NCBI RefSeq assembly: GCF_030816915.1
Contig: NZ_JAUSYN010000002.1
Coordinates: forward strand, 4,167,501-4,231,500
Source of the DNA: Streptomyces sp. B3I8
GTDB taxonomy: Bacteria; Actinomycetota; Actinomycetes; Streptomycetales; Streptomycetaceae
Reading direction: 5' to 3'
DNA length: 64,000 nucleotides
The position numbers were made by a program, and so were the translations under genes. A model generated the notes under the pieces. It ran no database searches. It saw only the letters and a list, made by a program, of their open reading frames with translations, and was not told the DNA's origin. Below are positions 46,176 through 55,554 of the stretch, in pieces. The first letter of the stretch is position 1. Every line of letters starts with the position of its first letter.

Positions 46176-48005
46176 TCAGAGCAGCGCCCCCAGCGACAGC
46201 ACCCGGGTGGAGAGCCGTCCCCGCAGCCGGCCCGCGTCCGGGTCGGCCTCGCCCTCGGTGAGCCAGTCCGCCGCGAGCAGCCGTTCGACGTGCGGGCCCG
46301 TCTCCTCCAGGGAAACCCCGCAGAACGTGACGGCCTCGGCCAGATCGAGGCCGTCGTCGTCGACGGCCCCGAGGCGGCCGTCGGGGCGGACGTGGCCGGC
46401 GGTGTACAGCGCCAGTAGCCGGGTCGCGGCGTCCGCCTTCTTCTTGCGCAGCTTCCGGTCGCCCACCACCTTCTGGGCCCAGCCGGACAACCGCGCGCGG
46501 CTGACCTTGCCGAAGGAGAACGGGCGGGGCGCGGTCGGCAGCAGCGTCGGGACGGTGATCTGGGCGGGATCCTCGGACCGGGCGACCAGCGCGTCGGCGA
46601 CGGTGACCGTGTCGGGCAGCCGCAGCCAGTCCGAGTCGACGAGCCGCTGGAGCACCTGCTCGGCGTCGCCCTGCAGCCAGCCGGTGAAGTCCTGCCCGGT
46701 GACGTTCCCCAGGCCGGCGCGCGCGGCCCGCAGGGTGAGCATGAACACCGCCAGCCGCACCTCGGGTTCAGGATGCGGGGCATGGTCCCGGACGTGCGCC
46801 AGCACCGTACGGGCGTGCACGGCCTGGGAGCGGCTCAGCAGCCGCTCGACCGCCGGCCCGCCCTCGCCCGCGGGCACGCCCATGCGGTTCTCGTTCATCT
46901 CGCGGGCGGCCTGCGCGGCCTTCTCCGCCCGTTCGGCCTCCTCGCGCAACGTGTGGTCGCCGGTGACGTCGGCCCACAGGGCGAACGCGCGGGCCTTGCG
47001 GTCGTGGAGCCCGGCGAGGAGGGCGAGATCGGGCTCGGGACTGCGCTGGTACGCACGGAACGCGTCGCCGAGTTCGACGAGTTCCAGCCGCAGCACGTCG
47101 GGCTGAAGGTCGTACGGCACGAGCCGCTGCGCGATCTTCCCCCACTGCCTCGACCGCCGGGCCGCCCCGCGTGGCGCGCCGGTACGGGCACCGGGCACCG
47201 GGGCCGCCCGGCCCCCCGTACCGGGCTTCGGCACGGTCCGCGTCCTCGGGCCGGCAGCCCCACCGGCGTCGGAAGCCCCGCCGGTGACAGGATCCCCGGC
47301 GGCTCCGAGACCCCCGACGGCGACGGAAGCCGGAGCCGGAACCGGCGGCACGCCGCCCCCCGGACCCCCCGACCCCGCGGACGACGCTCCGCGGTCGGAG
47401 AAGACAGCCACCACCGACTCCGGCCCTCGCCCCGGCCCCCGTGCGTCCGCACCCGCCGCAGGCGGGGCCGAACGTGCCGGGGGCGACGCGGCCGTGTCCA
47501 GCACCCGGCATCCCTGGGTGGCCGCCGCGCAGCGCGCGCACACCTCCGCGATCCGCCACAGCCGCCCCGCACGGTCCGCGAACACCGTCAGAACCACGGA
47601 CCCCCCGCAGCGCCCCCCGCCCGACGCCGGCCGGGTCCCCGCGCGCCGCCCGGTGAGGATCTCGGGCGAGTGCCAGGCGCAGTCGGCGGCCCGGCATCCG
47701 CACCAGGCCTCTGCACGCGGCCCGCCCCCCGTACGGATACCGGCGAGATGCGCGTTGACGTGCGCGACCGCGGCCCTGCGCCCCTCGGGCGCGCCGGGCA
47801 GCCGCTGATCGCCGCAGCCCGGGCAGGAGCAACTGAGCCGGACCGCGCCCGAGGACGGACCGCCGAACGGGTCCAGCCGCACCGTCCACACCCGCCCCGG
47901 CACCCGCTCCCGCGGCGTGCCGGCCTCCGCCGCCGCACCGACCGTCCGCCCCGTGTCGGAGCCGCCGACGAACGCCCCGTCCCGGCCACCGGTGTCCGCG
48001 TTCAC
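46176..48005 (-). CDS. large actinomycete protein of unknown function with Cys-rich N-terminal region
   Basis: With the GTG at 48005 (GGGGAGAGGG upstream) the product has 609 residues; a GTG at 48080 would add 25. The N-terminal 190 residues contain many cysteines and histidines (LSCSCPGCGDQ, AWCGCRAADCAWH, CARCAAATQGC), consistent with zinc binding. A Gly/Pro/Ala-rich linker of about 100 residues follows. A helical C-terminal half comes next (RQWGKIAQRLVPYDLQPDVL, AERAEKAAQAAREMNENR, VADALVARSEDPAQITV, LSGWAQKVVGDRKLRKKK). DNA- or RNA-binding is possible but not shown. It converges with the 44682 gene. Confidence 0.7.
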   Translation of the reverse strand: MNADTGGRDGAFVGGSDTGRTVGAAAEAGTPRERVPGRVWTVRLDPFGGPSSGAVRLSCSCPGCGDQRLPGAPEGRRAAVAHVNAHLAGIRTGGGPRAEAWCGCRAADCAWHSPEILTGRRAGTRPASGGGRCGGSVVLTVFADRAGRLWRIAEVCARCAAATQGCRVLDTAASPPARSAPPAAGADARGPGRGPESVVAVFSDRGASSAGSGGPGGGVPPVPAPASVAVGGLGAAGDPVTGGASDAGGAAGPRTRTVPKPGTGGRAAPVPGARTGAPRGAARRSRQWGKIAQRLVPYDLQPDVLRLELVELGDAFRAYQRSPEPDLALLAGLHDRKARAFALWADVTGDHTLREEAERAEKAAQAAREMNENRMGVPAGEGGPAVERLLSRSQAVHARTVLAHVRDHAPHPEPEVRLAVFMLTLRAARAGLGNVTGQDFTGWLQGDAEQVLQRLVDSDWLRLPDTVTVADALVARSEDPAQITVPTLLPTAPRPFSFGKVSRARLSGWAQKVVGDRKLRKKKADAATRLLALYTAGHVRPDGRLGAVDDDGLDLAEAVTFCGVSLEETGPHVERLLAADWLTEGEADPDAGRLRGRLSTRVLSLGALL

Positions 48006-48314
48006 GCGATGCCGCCCTCTCCCCTTGCACGTCGTCCACGACTTCACGTCCGCCGTGGTCACGAGGACGCTACGCCGCACGAACGCACAACAGGGGGGTC
48101 GCCCAGCGGCAGATCACACGTTCGGGTGACACACCCGCTGACGACGAGGCCGACGCCGTAGGCCGCCCCGGACGTCAGCCGCTGGGCCGTCGACCGGCTG
48201 CGCTGCGGTACACAGGGGTGGCCGGCCGAGTGACACCGTCCCACCGCACAGAACCGCTGACCGGCGAGGGCCGGATCGTGGTGCGGGACGACTTCCTCGG
48301 CATACCCGACCACC

Positions 48315-48396
48315 CCTGCACGAAGGCCCGTCGGCCCCTGCACGAAGGCCCGACCACCCCTGCACGGAGGCCCGTCGGCCCCTGCGCGGCCTGGCC
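48315..48396. repeat. 22-bp tandem repeat, nearly four copies
   Basis: Units CCTGCACGAAGGCCCG plus six variable bases lie at 48315-48336, 48337-48358 and 48359-48380, with a partial fourth to 48396. They sit in the 549-bp gap 48006-48554, where no gene is supported. The unit is too regular and has no spacers, so it is not CRISPR. Confidence 0.8.
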
Positions 48397-48500
48397 GTGC
48401 GCACGGTCGACCTCGTGGCCCGGCCGAACGGGGGCGTGGGGTCCCCGGCCATGTCGAGGACCGCCTCCGCGAACTCACCGCTGGAGCCCACCGCCAGGGA

Positions 48501-48527
48501 CTGACGGGACTGACGGGACTGACGGGA
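48501..48527. repeat. 9-bp repeat CTGACGGGA, three copies
   Basis: Three exact tandem copies lie 28-54 bp beyond the stop of the short-chain dehydrogenase. If a minus-strand frame ran on, they would encode repeated Val-Pro-Ser, but no gene uses it. Confidence 0.8.
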
Positions 48528-48554
48528 CCTCCGGTCGTCCCGGGGCGGCCCCGG

Positions 48555-49328
48555 CTACTGCGGCCCGTACTTGCGCCCCGTCCGGGCGGTGAACGTGCCG
48601 AGCAGCGGGCGCGGGGTCAGCTTGGCCAGGCCCATGAGCGTCTTGTAGCGGGGGTCGGGGATGGACAGCGACTTGCCTCGGGCCAGGTCCGCCAGTCCCG
48701 TCTCGACCACCTTGTCCGCGTCGAGCCACATCCAGCCGGGGATGTTGCCCGTGCCCATCCCGGCCCGCTGGTGGAACTCGGTACGGGTGAAGCCGGGGCA
48801 CAGCGCCATCAGCCGTACGCCGCTGCCGGCGAGGTCCTTCGCCGCACCCTGGGTGAACTGCACGACCCACGCCTTGGACGCCCCGTACGTACCGCGCGGG
48901 ACGAACGCGGCCACGGACGCGATGTTGACGACCCCGCCCCGCCCGCGCTCCCGCATGGCGTCGGACGCGGCAGAGGTCAGCCGCAGCACGGCCTCGCAGT
49001 GCACCTTGAGCATGCGGAGCTCGTCGGCCATCGACACGTCGAGGTAGCGGCCCTTGTTGCCGAAGCCGGCGTTGTTGACCAGCAGGTCGACCGGGTGCGT
49101 ACGGTCGCCCAGGCGGGCGGCGACGGCGTCGATGCCGGCGTCCGTGGCGAGGTCCGCGGTGAGCACCTCGACCTCGACGCCGTGGCGGTCGTGCAGTTCG
49201 GTCGCCTGCTCGCGCAGGCGCGCGGTGTCCCGGGCGACGAGAACGAGGCTGTGGCCGTCGGCCCCGAGCCGCCGCGCGAAGGCGGAACCGATGCCGGAGG
49301 TCGATCCCGTGATCAGAGCGGTAGTCAT
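48555..49328 (-). CDS. short-chain dehydrogenase/reductase
   Basis: This is a classical SDR of 257 residues. The cofactor loop is TTALITGSTSGIGSAFAR, NNAGFGNKG is the conserved NNAG, the catalytic Ser is in IASVAAFVP, and the Tyr-Lys pair is in GTYGASKAWV (Y-x3-K). The C-terminal part, LARGKSLSIPDPRYKTLMG to FTARTGRKYG, is like that of membrane-associated ketoacyl or sterol-type reductases, but the substrate is not known. ATG 49328. It lies beside a MOSC gene on the same strand with a 124-bp gap. Confidence 0.9.
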   Translation of the reverse strand: MTTALITGSTSGIGSAFARRLGADGHSLVLVARDTARLREQATELHDRHGVEVEVLTADLATDAGIDAVAARLGDRTHPVDLLVNNAGFGNKGRYLDVSMADELRMLKVHCEAVLRLTSAASDAMRERGRGGVVNIASVAAFVPRGTYGASKAWVVQFTQGAAKDLAGSGVRLMALCPGFTRTEFHQRAGMGTGNIPGWMWLDADKVVETGLADLARGKSLSIPDPRYKTLMGLAKLTPRPLLGTFTARTGRKYGPQ

Positions 49329-49452
49329 GCGCCAAGGCTAGGGCGTGCGGCGAAGATCCCGGCCGCTCAGCGGGCGCACGGCGCCACCTTCGCGACCGCG
49401 TCGCCTTCGCACCGCGCCCCCAGCGCCCGCACCGGCTCCGACGCTCCTGCGT

Positions 49453-50127
49453 TCACGCCGACGCGGCCCCGCGCAGACGCTCCAGTTCCTCGCGCACCTC
49501 GGTGTGCAGCGCCTCCCCGGCCGCCGCGAGCCGCGGCAGCAGCTCCCGTTCCGTCGTCGTCGCCCGGAACTCCATCGTCGTCGTCACCCCGTGCCCCGGC
49601 CGCCGTACGATCTCCACCGCGGCACCGGCCCGTACCGTCCCCTCCTCGACGACGCGCAGATACGCCCCCGTGAGCCCCGTCCGCGAGAAGCGCTTCACCC
49701 ATCCCCGCTCGCCGAGATACCCCTGGAACGTCCGGCAGGGAATGCGTCCGCTCGACACCTCCAACAACGGTCCGTCCTCACCCCCGACCCGCCACCGCTC
49801 GCCTATCTCCGCGTGCGAGAGGTCCAGCCCCTGCGTCGTCAGGTTCTCGCCGAACTCCCCGTTGCGCAGGCGGCGTCCCAGCTCACGCTCCCACTCGTCC
49901 AGGTCTTCCCGCGCGTACGCGTACACAGCCTGGTCGTTCCCGCCGTGGTGCCGCCGGTCGCACACCGCGTCACCGGCGAGCCCGCTTCCCCCGACGCCCT
50001 TCGGCCCGGGTGCCGTCACCCGCACCGGGCCCTCCACCGGCCTCTTGTCGATGCCTGTGAGCCCCTCCGGCTGCGAGGTGTACGGCACGGCGAGAGGGCG
50101 TCCGACGTTCACGCTGAGAACCTTCAT
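49453..50127 (-). CDS. MOSC domain protein
   Basis: This 224-residue protein has a MOSC (molybdenum cofactor sulfurase C-terminal) domain. GSGLAGDAVCDRRHHGGNDQAVYAY, GEFGENLTTQGLDL and the conserved Cys in SGRIPCRTFQGYLG are typical of YiiM-like proteins, which act in resistance to hydroxylated purines and related N-hydroxy compounds through molybdenum cofactor. ATG 50127 gives MKVLSVNVGRP. It diverges from a LysR regulator 80 bp away, which may control it. Confidence 0.9.
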   Translation of the reverse strand: MKVLSVNVGRPLAVPYTSQPEGLTGIDKRPVEGPVRVTAPGPKGVGGSGLAGDAVCDRRHHGGNDQAVYAYAREDLDEWERELGRRLRNGEFGENLTTQGLDLSHAEIGERWRVGGEDGPLLEVSSGRIPCRTFQGYLGERGWVKRFSRTGLTGAYLRVVEEGTVRAGAAVEIVRRPGHGVTTTMEFRATTTERELLPRLAAAGEALHTEVREELERLRGAASA

Positions 50128-50207
50128 GGCCGCAGGGTAATCGTGGCACTCTCAAAGCGTCACCGCATTATTCTGCTTCCGGCCCAAGAAAGACTTATAC
50201 TCGGGGC

Positions 50208-51128
50208 GTGATAGAAGCCCGTCATCTCCGCGTACTGCGCGCTGTGGCCACCACCGGCTCCTTCTCGGCCGCGGGGCGCCGGCTCGGCTGCACCCAGCCT
50301 GCCGTCAGCCAGCAGATGAAGGCGCTGGAGGCGTCCGTCGGCACGCCCCTCCTCGTCCGCGGCGGCCGGGAGATACGGCTGACCCAGGCCGGTGAGGCCC
50401 TCGTCCGGCATGCCTCGGGCATCCTCGCCGGGCTCACGGCCGCGGAGGAGGAGATCGCGGCCATCGCCGGACTGCGCGCAGGGCGGGTACGGCTGGTCTC
50501 CTTCCCCAGCGGCAGCTCCACGCTGGTGCCCACCGCGCTGGCCGCCCTGCGTGCCGCGCATCCAGGGACCCGGGTGTCCTTGGAGGAGGCCGAGCCGCCG
50601 CGGTCGGTCGAACTGCTGCGTGCGGGCGACTGCGACGTGGCCCTGGCGTTCCGCTACGCGGGCGCGACCGGGGCGGAGGAGTGGGACGACCTGGTCGTGC
50701 GCCCCCTGCTCACCGACCGGCTCGTCGCACTGGTGCCCGAACGCCACCGGCTGGCCGGGGCCGGCTCCGTCGCCATCGGTGACCTCGCCGCCGAGCCGTG
50801 GATCGCCGGCTGCCCCCGCTGCCGCGGACAGCTCGTCGAGGTGTGCCGCGCGGCGGGCTTCACGCCCCGGATCGACTTCGCGACCGACGACTACCCGGCC
50901 GTGGTCGGCCTGGTCGGCGCGGGCCTCGGCGTGGCCGTCCTGCCGCAGCTCGCGGTGGAGTCCGTACGTCCGAGGGGTGCGCGCACGGTGACCCTGGAAC
51001 CCGAGGTGCGGCGTGAGGTCGTCGCCCTCACTCTGCCGGACCTGGCCCAGGTCCCGGCGGTCACGGCCACGTTGCGGGAGCTGTCCCGCGCGGCCGGTCC
51101 CCGGCGGGATTCCACCGCGGCGATCTGA
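50208..51128 (+). CDS. LysR-family transcriptional regulator
   Basis: This is a 306-residue LysR regulator. The N-terminal helix-turn-helix reads EARHLRVLRAVATTGSFSAAGRRL then CTQPAVSQQMKALE. The effector-binding domain follows from about residue 90 (VRLVSFPSGSSTLVPTALAAL, GVPVLPQLAVE-like region). The start is GTG 50208 with a fair upstream AAGAAAG. It is divergent from the MOSC gene, the usual LysR-target geometry, so the MOSC protein is the best candidate target. The ligand is unknown. Confidence 0.92.
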   Translation: MIEARHLRVLRAVATTGSFSAAGRRLGCTQPAVSQQMKALEASVGTPLLVRGGREIRLTQAGEALVRHASGILAGLTAAEEEIAAIAGLRAGRVRLVSFPSGSSTLVPTALAALRAAHPGTRVSLEEAEPPRSVELLRAGDCDVALAFRYAGATGAEEWDDLVVRPLLTDRLVALVPERHRLAGAGSVAIGDLAAEPWIAGCPRCRGQLVEVCRAAGFTPRIDFATDDYPAVVGLVGAGLGVAVLPQLAVESVRPRGARTVTLEPEVRREVVALTLPDLAQVPAVTATLRELSRAAGPRRDSTAAI

Positions 51129-51316
51129 GGGGGCTCGTGCGTGAAACATGCCGGTGAGGGGCGCGCGCACGCGTGCCCGGGCGGTAAAGCGTCGGAAACG
51201 TAAGTGGTCGGCAACCTTTGATTCGGCAACGCATCGCATCACACCGCGGGGAATCGGCACGCGGCGATTCGAAACGCGGTGAACCGAAACGCCGACGTAT
51301 CGGAAGAAACGTTCCT

Positions 51317-51772
51317 TCAGTTGTTCGAAAGGCCCGAGTGCGAAACACCGGAGTGAGCGGCGCCGGAGTGCGGAGCGCCTGAGTGAGAAGCGCCCGAGTG
51401 AGCGGCGCCGTTGTGCGAGCCGTGATGTGAGCCGTGGTGTGAGACGTGGCCTTCGCCGCGTGCCGAGGCCGGTGTCGTCGCCGGCACCAGTCGGTTGCGC
51501 GCCCGCCCCATGAGCTCCTCGCGCTCGTCCTCCGTCAGTCCACCCCATACGCCGTACGGCTCGCGTACCGCCAGCGCGTGAGCCGCGCACTCGGCGCGCA
51601 CGGGGCACCTCATGCACACCTCCTTGGCCGAGTTCTCGCGGGCGCTCCGTGCCGCACCCCGTTCTCCCTCGGGGTGGAAGAAGAGCGAGCTGTCGACCCC
51701 GCGGCAGGCCGCGAGGAGCTGCCAGTCCCACAGATCCGCGTTCGGACCGGGAAGGCGGGAGAAATCTGCCAT
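51317..51772 (-). CDS. whiD: WhiB-like sporulation protein WhiD with His-rich tail
   Basis: WhiD is an iron-sulfur WhiB-family protein needed for late sporulation; such proteins act with the principal sigma factor. The start MADFSRLPGPNADLWDWQLL, cysteines at 23, 53, 56 and 62 (AACRGVD, EVCMRCPVRAEC) and the GVWGG turn (YGVWGGLTEDERE) match WhiD, and bldM is divergent as in S. coelicolor. From about residue 108 a tail of some 40 residues follows, with HxxHH motifs and five AxHSG-type pentapeptides, holding 11 histidines. I recall the S. coelicolor protein as only about 112 residues. ATG 51772 is used. Confidence 0.92.
   Translation of the reverse strand: MADFSRLPGPNADLWDWQLLAACRGVDSSLFFHPEGERGAARSARENSAKEVCMRCPVRAECAAHALAVREPYGVWGGLTEDEREELMGRARNRLVPATTPASARGEGHVSHHGSHHGSHNGAAHSGASHSGAPHSGAAHSGVSHSGLSNN
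51332..51406 (-). repeat. 15-bp coding repeats in the whiD 3' end
   Basis: Five consecutive 15-bp units encode AAHSG, ASHSG, APHSG, AAHSG and VSHSG (residues 123-147). They are degenerate at third positions, which suggests the repeat is not freshly amplified. Confidence 0.85.
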
Positions 51773-52038
51773 TGCGTGTCCCCTCGTTGCCGTTCTGAGC
51801 GGATGCGTGCTCATGACCGTCCGCACCGTCAGCACCACATGGATGTCTGCGATAACGACGTACCACGATCTAAGGAGATGAAAATATGACTCATTGAGAA
51901 TCTAGCCCCAGACACCAGCAAACGGGAAGAAAAACGGCCGAATGGGGCACGCCCTGTGAGGAAAGTTCGCGGGTCCGCCCCGCATGTCTGCACCGTGTCC
52001 GCGCCCTCACGTACAGTGCCGAAGGCGGCTCGCTGCAC

Positions 52039-52066
52039 CGTAACTCTTTCGAGTGACCATCGTTGA
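52039..52066 (+). promoter_or_regulatory. BldN-type sigma promoter of bldM
   Basis: CGTAAC (52039-52044) and CGTTGA (52061-52066), with a 16-bp spacer, fit the signature I recall for BldN-sigma-dependent promoters such as bldMp1. It lies 134 bp before the bldM start, in the 427-bp whiD-bldM divergent gap. The whiD promoter in that gap is not identifiable by eye. Confidence 0.8.
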
Positions 52067-52199
52067 GAGTGCGGATGGCGGTTGAAGGAACACGCGCTCG
52101 GGCAGGTGCATCCACTGCCCACGAGCGTCGACCGCACCGGTGACGATTCGTACCAGCCTGGAGGCTCAAGGTGACGCGCATCAGCTGCGGAGGGCGGCC

Positions 52200-52811
52200 A
52201 TGACATCCGTCCTCGTCTGCGACGACTCCCCGCTTGCCCGAGAGGCGCTCCGCCGCGCGGTCGCGACCGTGCCCGGCGTCGAGCGCGTGACGACCGCGGC
52301 CAACGGCGAGGAAGTCCTCCGCCGCTGGGGAGCGGACCGTTCGGATTTGATTCTGATGGACGTACGCATGCCCGGCCTGGGCGGCGTCGAGACCGTGCGT
52401 CGGCTGCTGTCGGCGGACCCCGGTGCGCGCATCATCATGCTCACCGTCGCCGAGGACCTGGACGGCGTGGCCCTCGCCGTCGCCGCCGGCGCCCGCGGCT
52501 ATCTGCACAAGGACGCCTCCCGCGCCGAACTGCGGGCCACCGTCACCCAGGCCCTGGCCGACCCCACCTGGCGGCTCGCCCCCCGCCGGCTGCGCTCCGC
52601 CGAGATGGGCGCCGCGCCCACGCTCACTGCGCGCGAGATCCAGGTCCTGGAGGGCATGAGCCACGGCCGTTCCAACGCCGAGATCGGCCGCGAGCTGTTC
52701 CTCTCCGAGGACACGGTCAAGACCCATGCCCGGCGGCTGTTCAAGAAACTCGGCGCCTCGGACCGCGCCCACGCGGTGGCCCTGGGCTTCCGCTGGGGCC
52801 TGGTCCGCTAG
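52200..52811 (+). CDS. bldM: developmental response regulator BldM
   Basis: BldM is an atypical response regulator controlling aerial hypha formation, and with WhiI it also controls later sporulation genes. The 203-residue protein has a receiver domain (VLVCDDSPLAREAL, LILMDVRMPGLGG with Asp54, YLHKDASRAEL) and a LuxR-type helix-turn-helix (LTAREIQVLEGMSHGRSNAEIGREL, EDTVKTHARRLFKKLG). The ATG at 52200 gives the known start MTSVLVCDD. A BldN-type promoter precedes it and whiD is divergent. Confidence 0.96.
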   Translation: MTSVLVCDDSPLAREALRRAVATVPGVERVTTAANGEEVLRRWGADRSDLILMDVRMPGLGGVETVRRLLSADPGARIIMLTVAEDLDGVALAVAAGARGYLHKDASRAELRATVTQALADPTWRLAPRRLRSAEMGAAPTLTAREIQVLEGMSHGRSNAEIGRELFLSEDTVKTHARRLFKKLGASDRAHAVALGFRWGLVR

Positions 52812-53067
52812 GTGGACGACCGCGGGGGCACGGGAAACCCCGCCTACCGGCAGGTGGGCGGGGGTGGCACGGGGGTGCGCCGGGCACCCGCCGCCGGTTT
52901 CGCCGCGGATGCCGCATCCTTGAGGTGTGGAGTTCCTCGGGGACGAGTCTGTCGAGCGGGAGGGGAGGGCGCAGGACATGGCTTCCGGCGCACCTGCTCA
53001 TAACGCTTCGGTGCACAAGTACGGGCACGGTGTCACGGAGCCCGCGGCGCCAAGGCACCATGGACCG

Positions 53068-53643
53068 ATGCGCGACGACGAGACGACGGTGATCGGTGCA
53101 CTCGTCCACCGCGCCGTCGACGGCGACGAGCAGGCCACGCACGACCTGCTCGCCCGCGTCCATCCGCTGGCCCTGCGCTACTGCCGCACCCGGCTCTCGC
53201 GTCTGCCCGGGGACGCCCGCCATTTCGTCGAGGACCTCGCCCAGGAGGTCTGCGTCGCCGTCCTGCTCGCGCTGCCGCGCTACAAGGACACCGGGCGCCC
53301 GTTCGAGGCGTTCGTCTTCGCCATCGCCGCGCACAAGGTCGCGGACCTGCAGCGGGCGGCCATGCGTCACCCCGGCTCCACCGCCGTCCCGTCCGACGAG
53401 ATGCCGGAACGCGCGGACGACTCGCTCGGTCCGGAGGAACGCGCCCTGCTCAGCAGCGATGCCGCCTGGGCCAAGAAACTTCTCGCCAACCTCCCCGAGA
53501 ATCAGCGGGAGCTGCTCCTGCTGCGCATCGCGGTGGGCCTGACCGCCGAGGAGACCGGACAGATGCTCGGCATGTCCCCGGGCGCGGTCCGGGTCGCCCA
53601 GCACCGCGCGCTGAGCCGGCTGCGGGCGCTGGCGGAGCAGTAG
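53068..53643 (+). CDS. shbA: ECF RNA polymerase sigma factor (ShbA/SigD-like)
   Basis: This is a 191-residue ECF sigma factor. Region 2 includes [17 protein letters not shown] and [21 protein letters not shown], and [19 protein letters not shown] continues it. Region 4 includes [45 protein letters not shown] split across residues 140-186. Gene order bldM - sigma - guaB matches the streptomycete locus of ShbA, reported in S. griseus to drive hrdB. Mycobacterial sigD lies in the same context near guaB2 and whiB3. ATG 53068 is preferred; upstream GTGs are possible. The ShbA name rests on context. Confidence 0.85.
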   Translation: MRDDETTVIGALVHRAVDGDEQATHDLLARVHPLALRYCRTRLSRLPGDARHFVEDLAQEVCVAVLLALPRYKDTGRPFEAFVFAIAAHKVADLQRAAMRHPGSTAVPSDEMPERADDSLGPEERALLSSDAAWAKKLLANLPENQRELLLLRIAVGLTAEETGQMLGMSPGAVRVAQHRALSRLRALAEQ

Positions 53644-53858
53644 CCGTCACCTGCCCGCGCGGAGCAGTGGCCGTCACCGGCCCGCGGCTTCCGCCGTGAT
53701 GCCCCCCACACCACGGACCCGCCGCTTCGGTGAACGCGCAGGTCACCGGCCGCGTACGGAGATATGAACGTACGACGGCGTGAACGTGCGACAGCATGAA
53801 CGTACGAAGCGGGCCGGTCGCCCCTTCCGTGGAATGAGGCGACCGTGCTTCCCGTTAG

Positions 53859-55403
<1,545 letters not shown>

Positions 55404-55440
55404 GCCCGCGCGCGGGCTCCGCGCGTGTGTGAGACGGCCG

Positions 55441-55473
55441 AAGGGCGGTCCCGGAAGCTCCGGGGCCGCCCTT
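55441..55473 (+). terminator. terminator after guaB
   Basis: AAGGGCGG-T-CCCGG (55441-55454) pairs with CCGGG-G-CCGCCCTT (55460-55473) around AAGCT, with one G-T wobble. It lies 37 bp past the stop. Confidence 0.75.
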
Positions 55474-55554
55474 GCGCGTACCTGCGCGGGGACGCCGGTG
55501 CACCCGTCGGGGATACTGGAAGGCGCTGCAACGCATCAGGGAAAGGCCACAGAC

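Noticed and set aside
46773..48161. 462-residue plus-strand frame over the 46176 gene
   Set aside because: It is Pro/Arg-rich throughout with no domain; the minus-strand frame has Cys clusters and helical order and a better ribosome-binding site.
48315..48396. CRISPR-like appearance of the 22-bp repeats
   Set aside because: The copies are directly abutting with no unique spacers, so it is a minisatellite.
48114..48491. Minus-strand frame of 125 residues in the 48 kb gap
   Set aside because: Its repetitive Gly/Arg/Cys sequence comes from the 22-bp tandem repeat; no domain and no convincing start.
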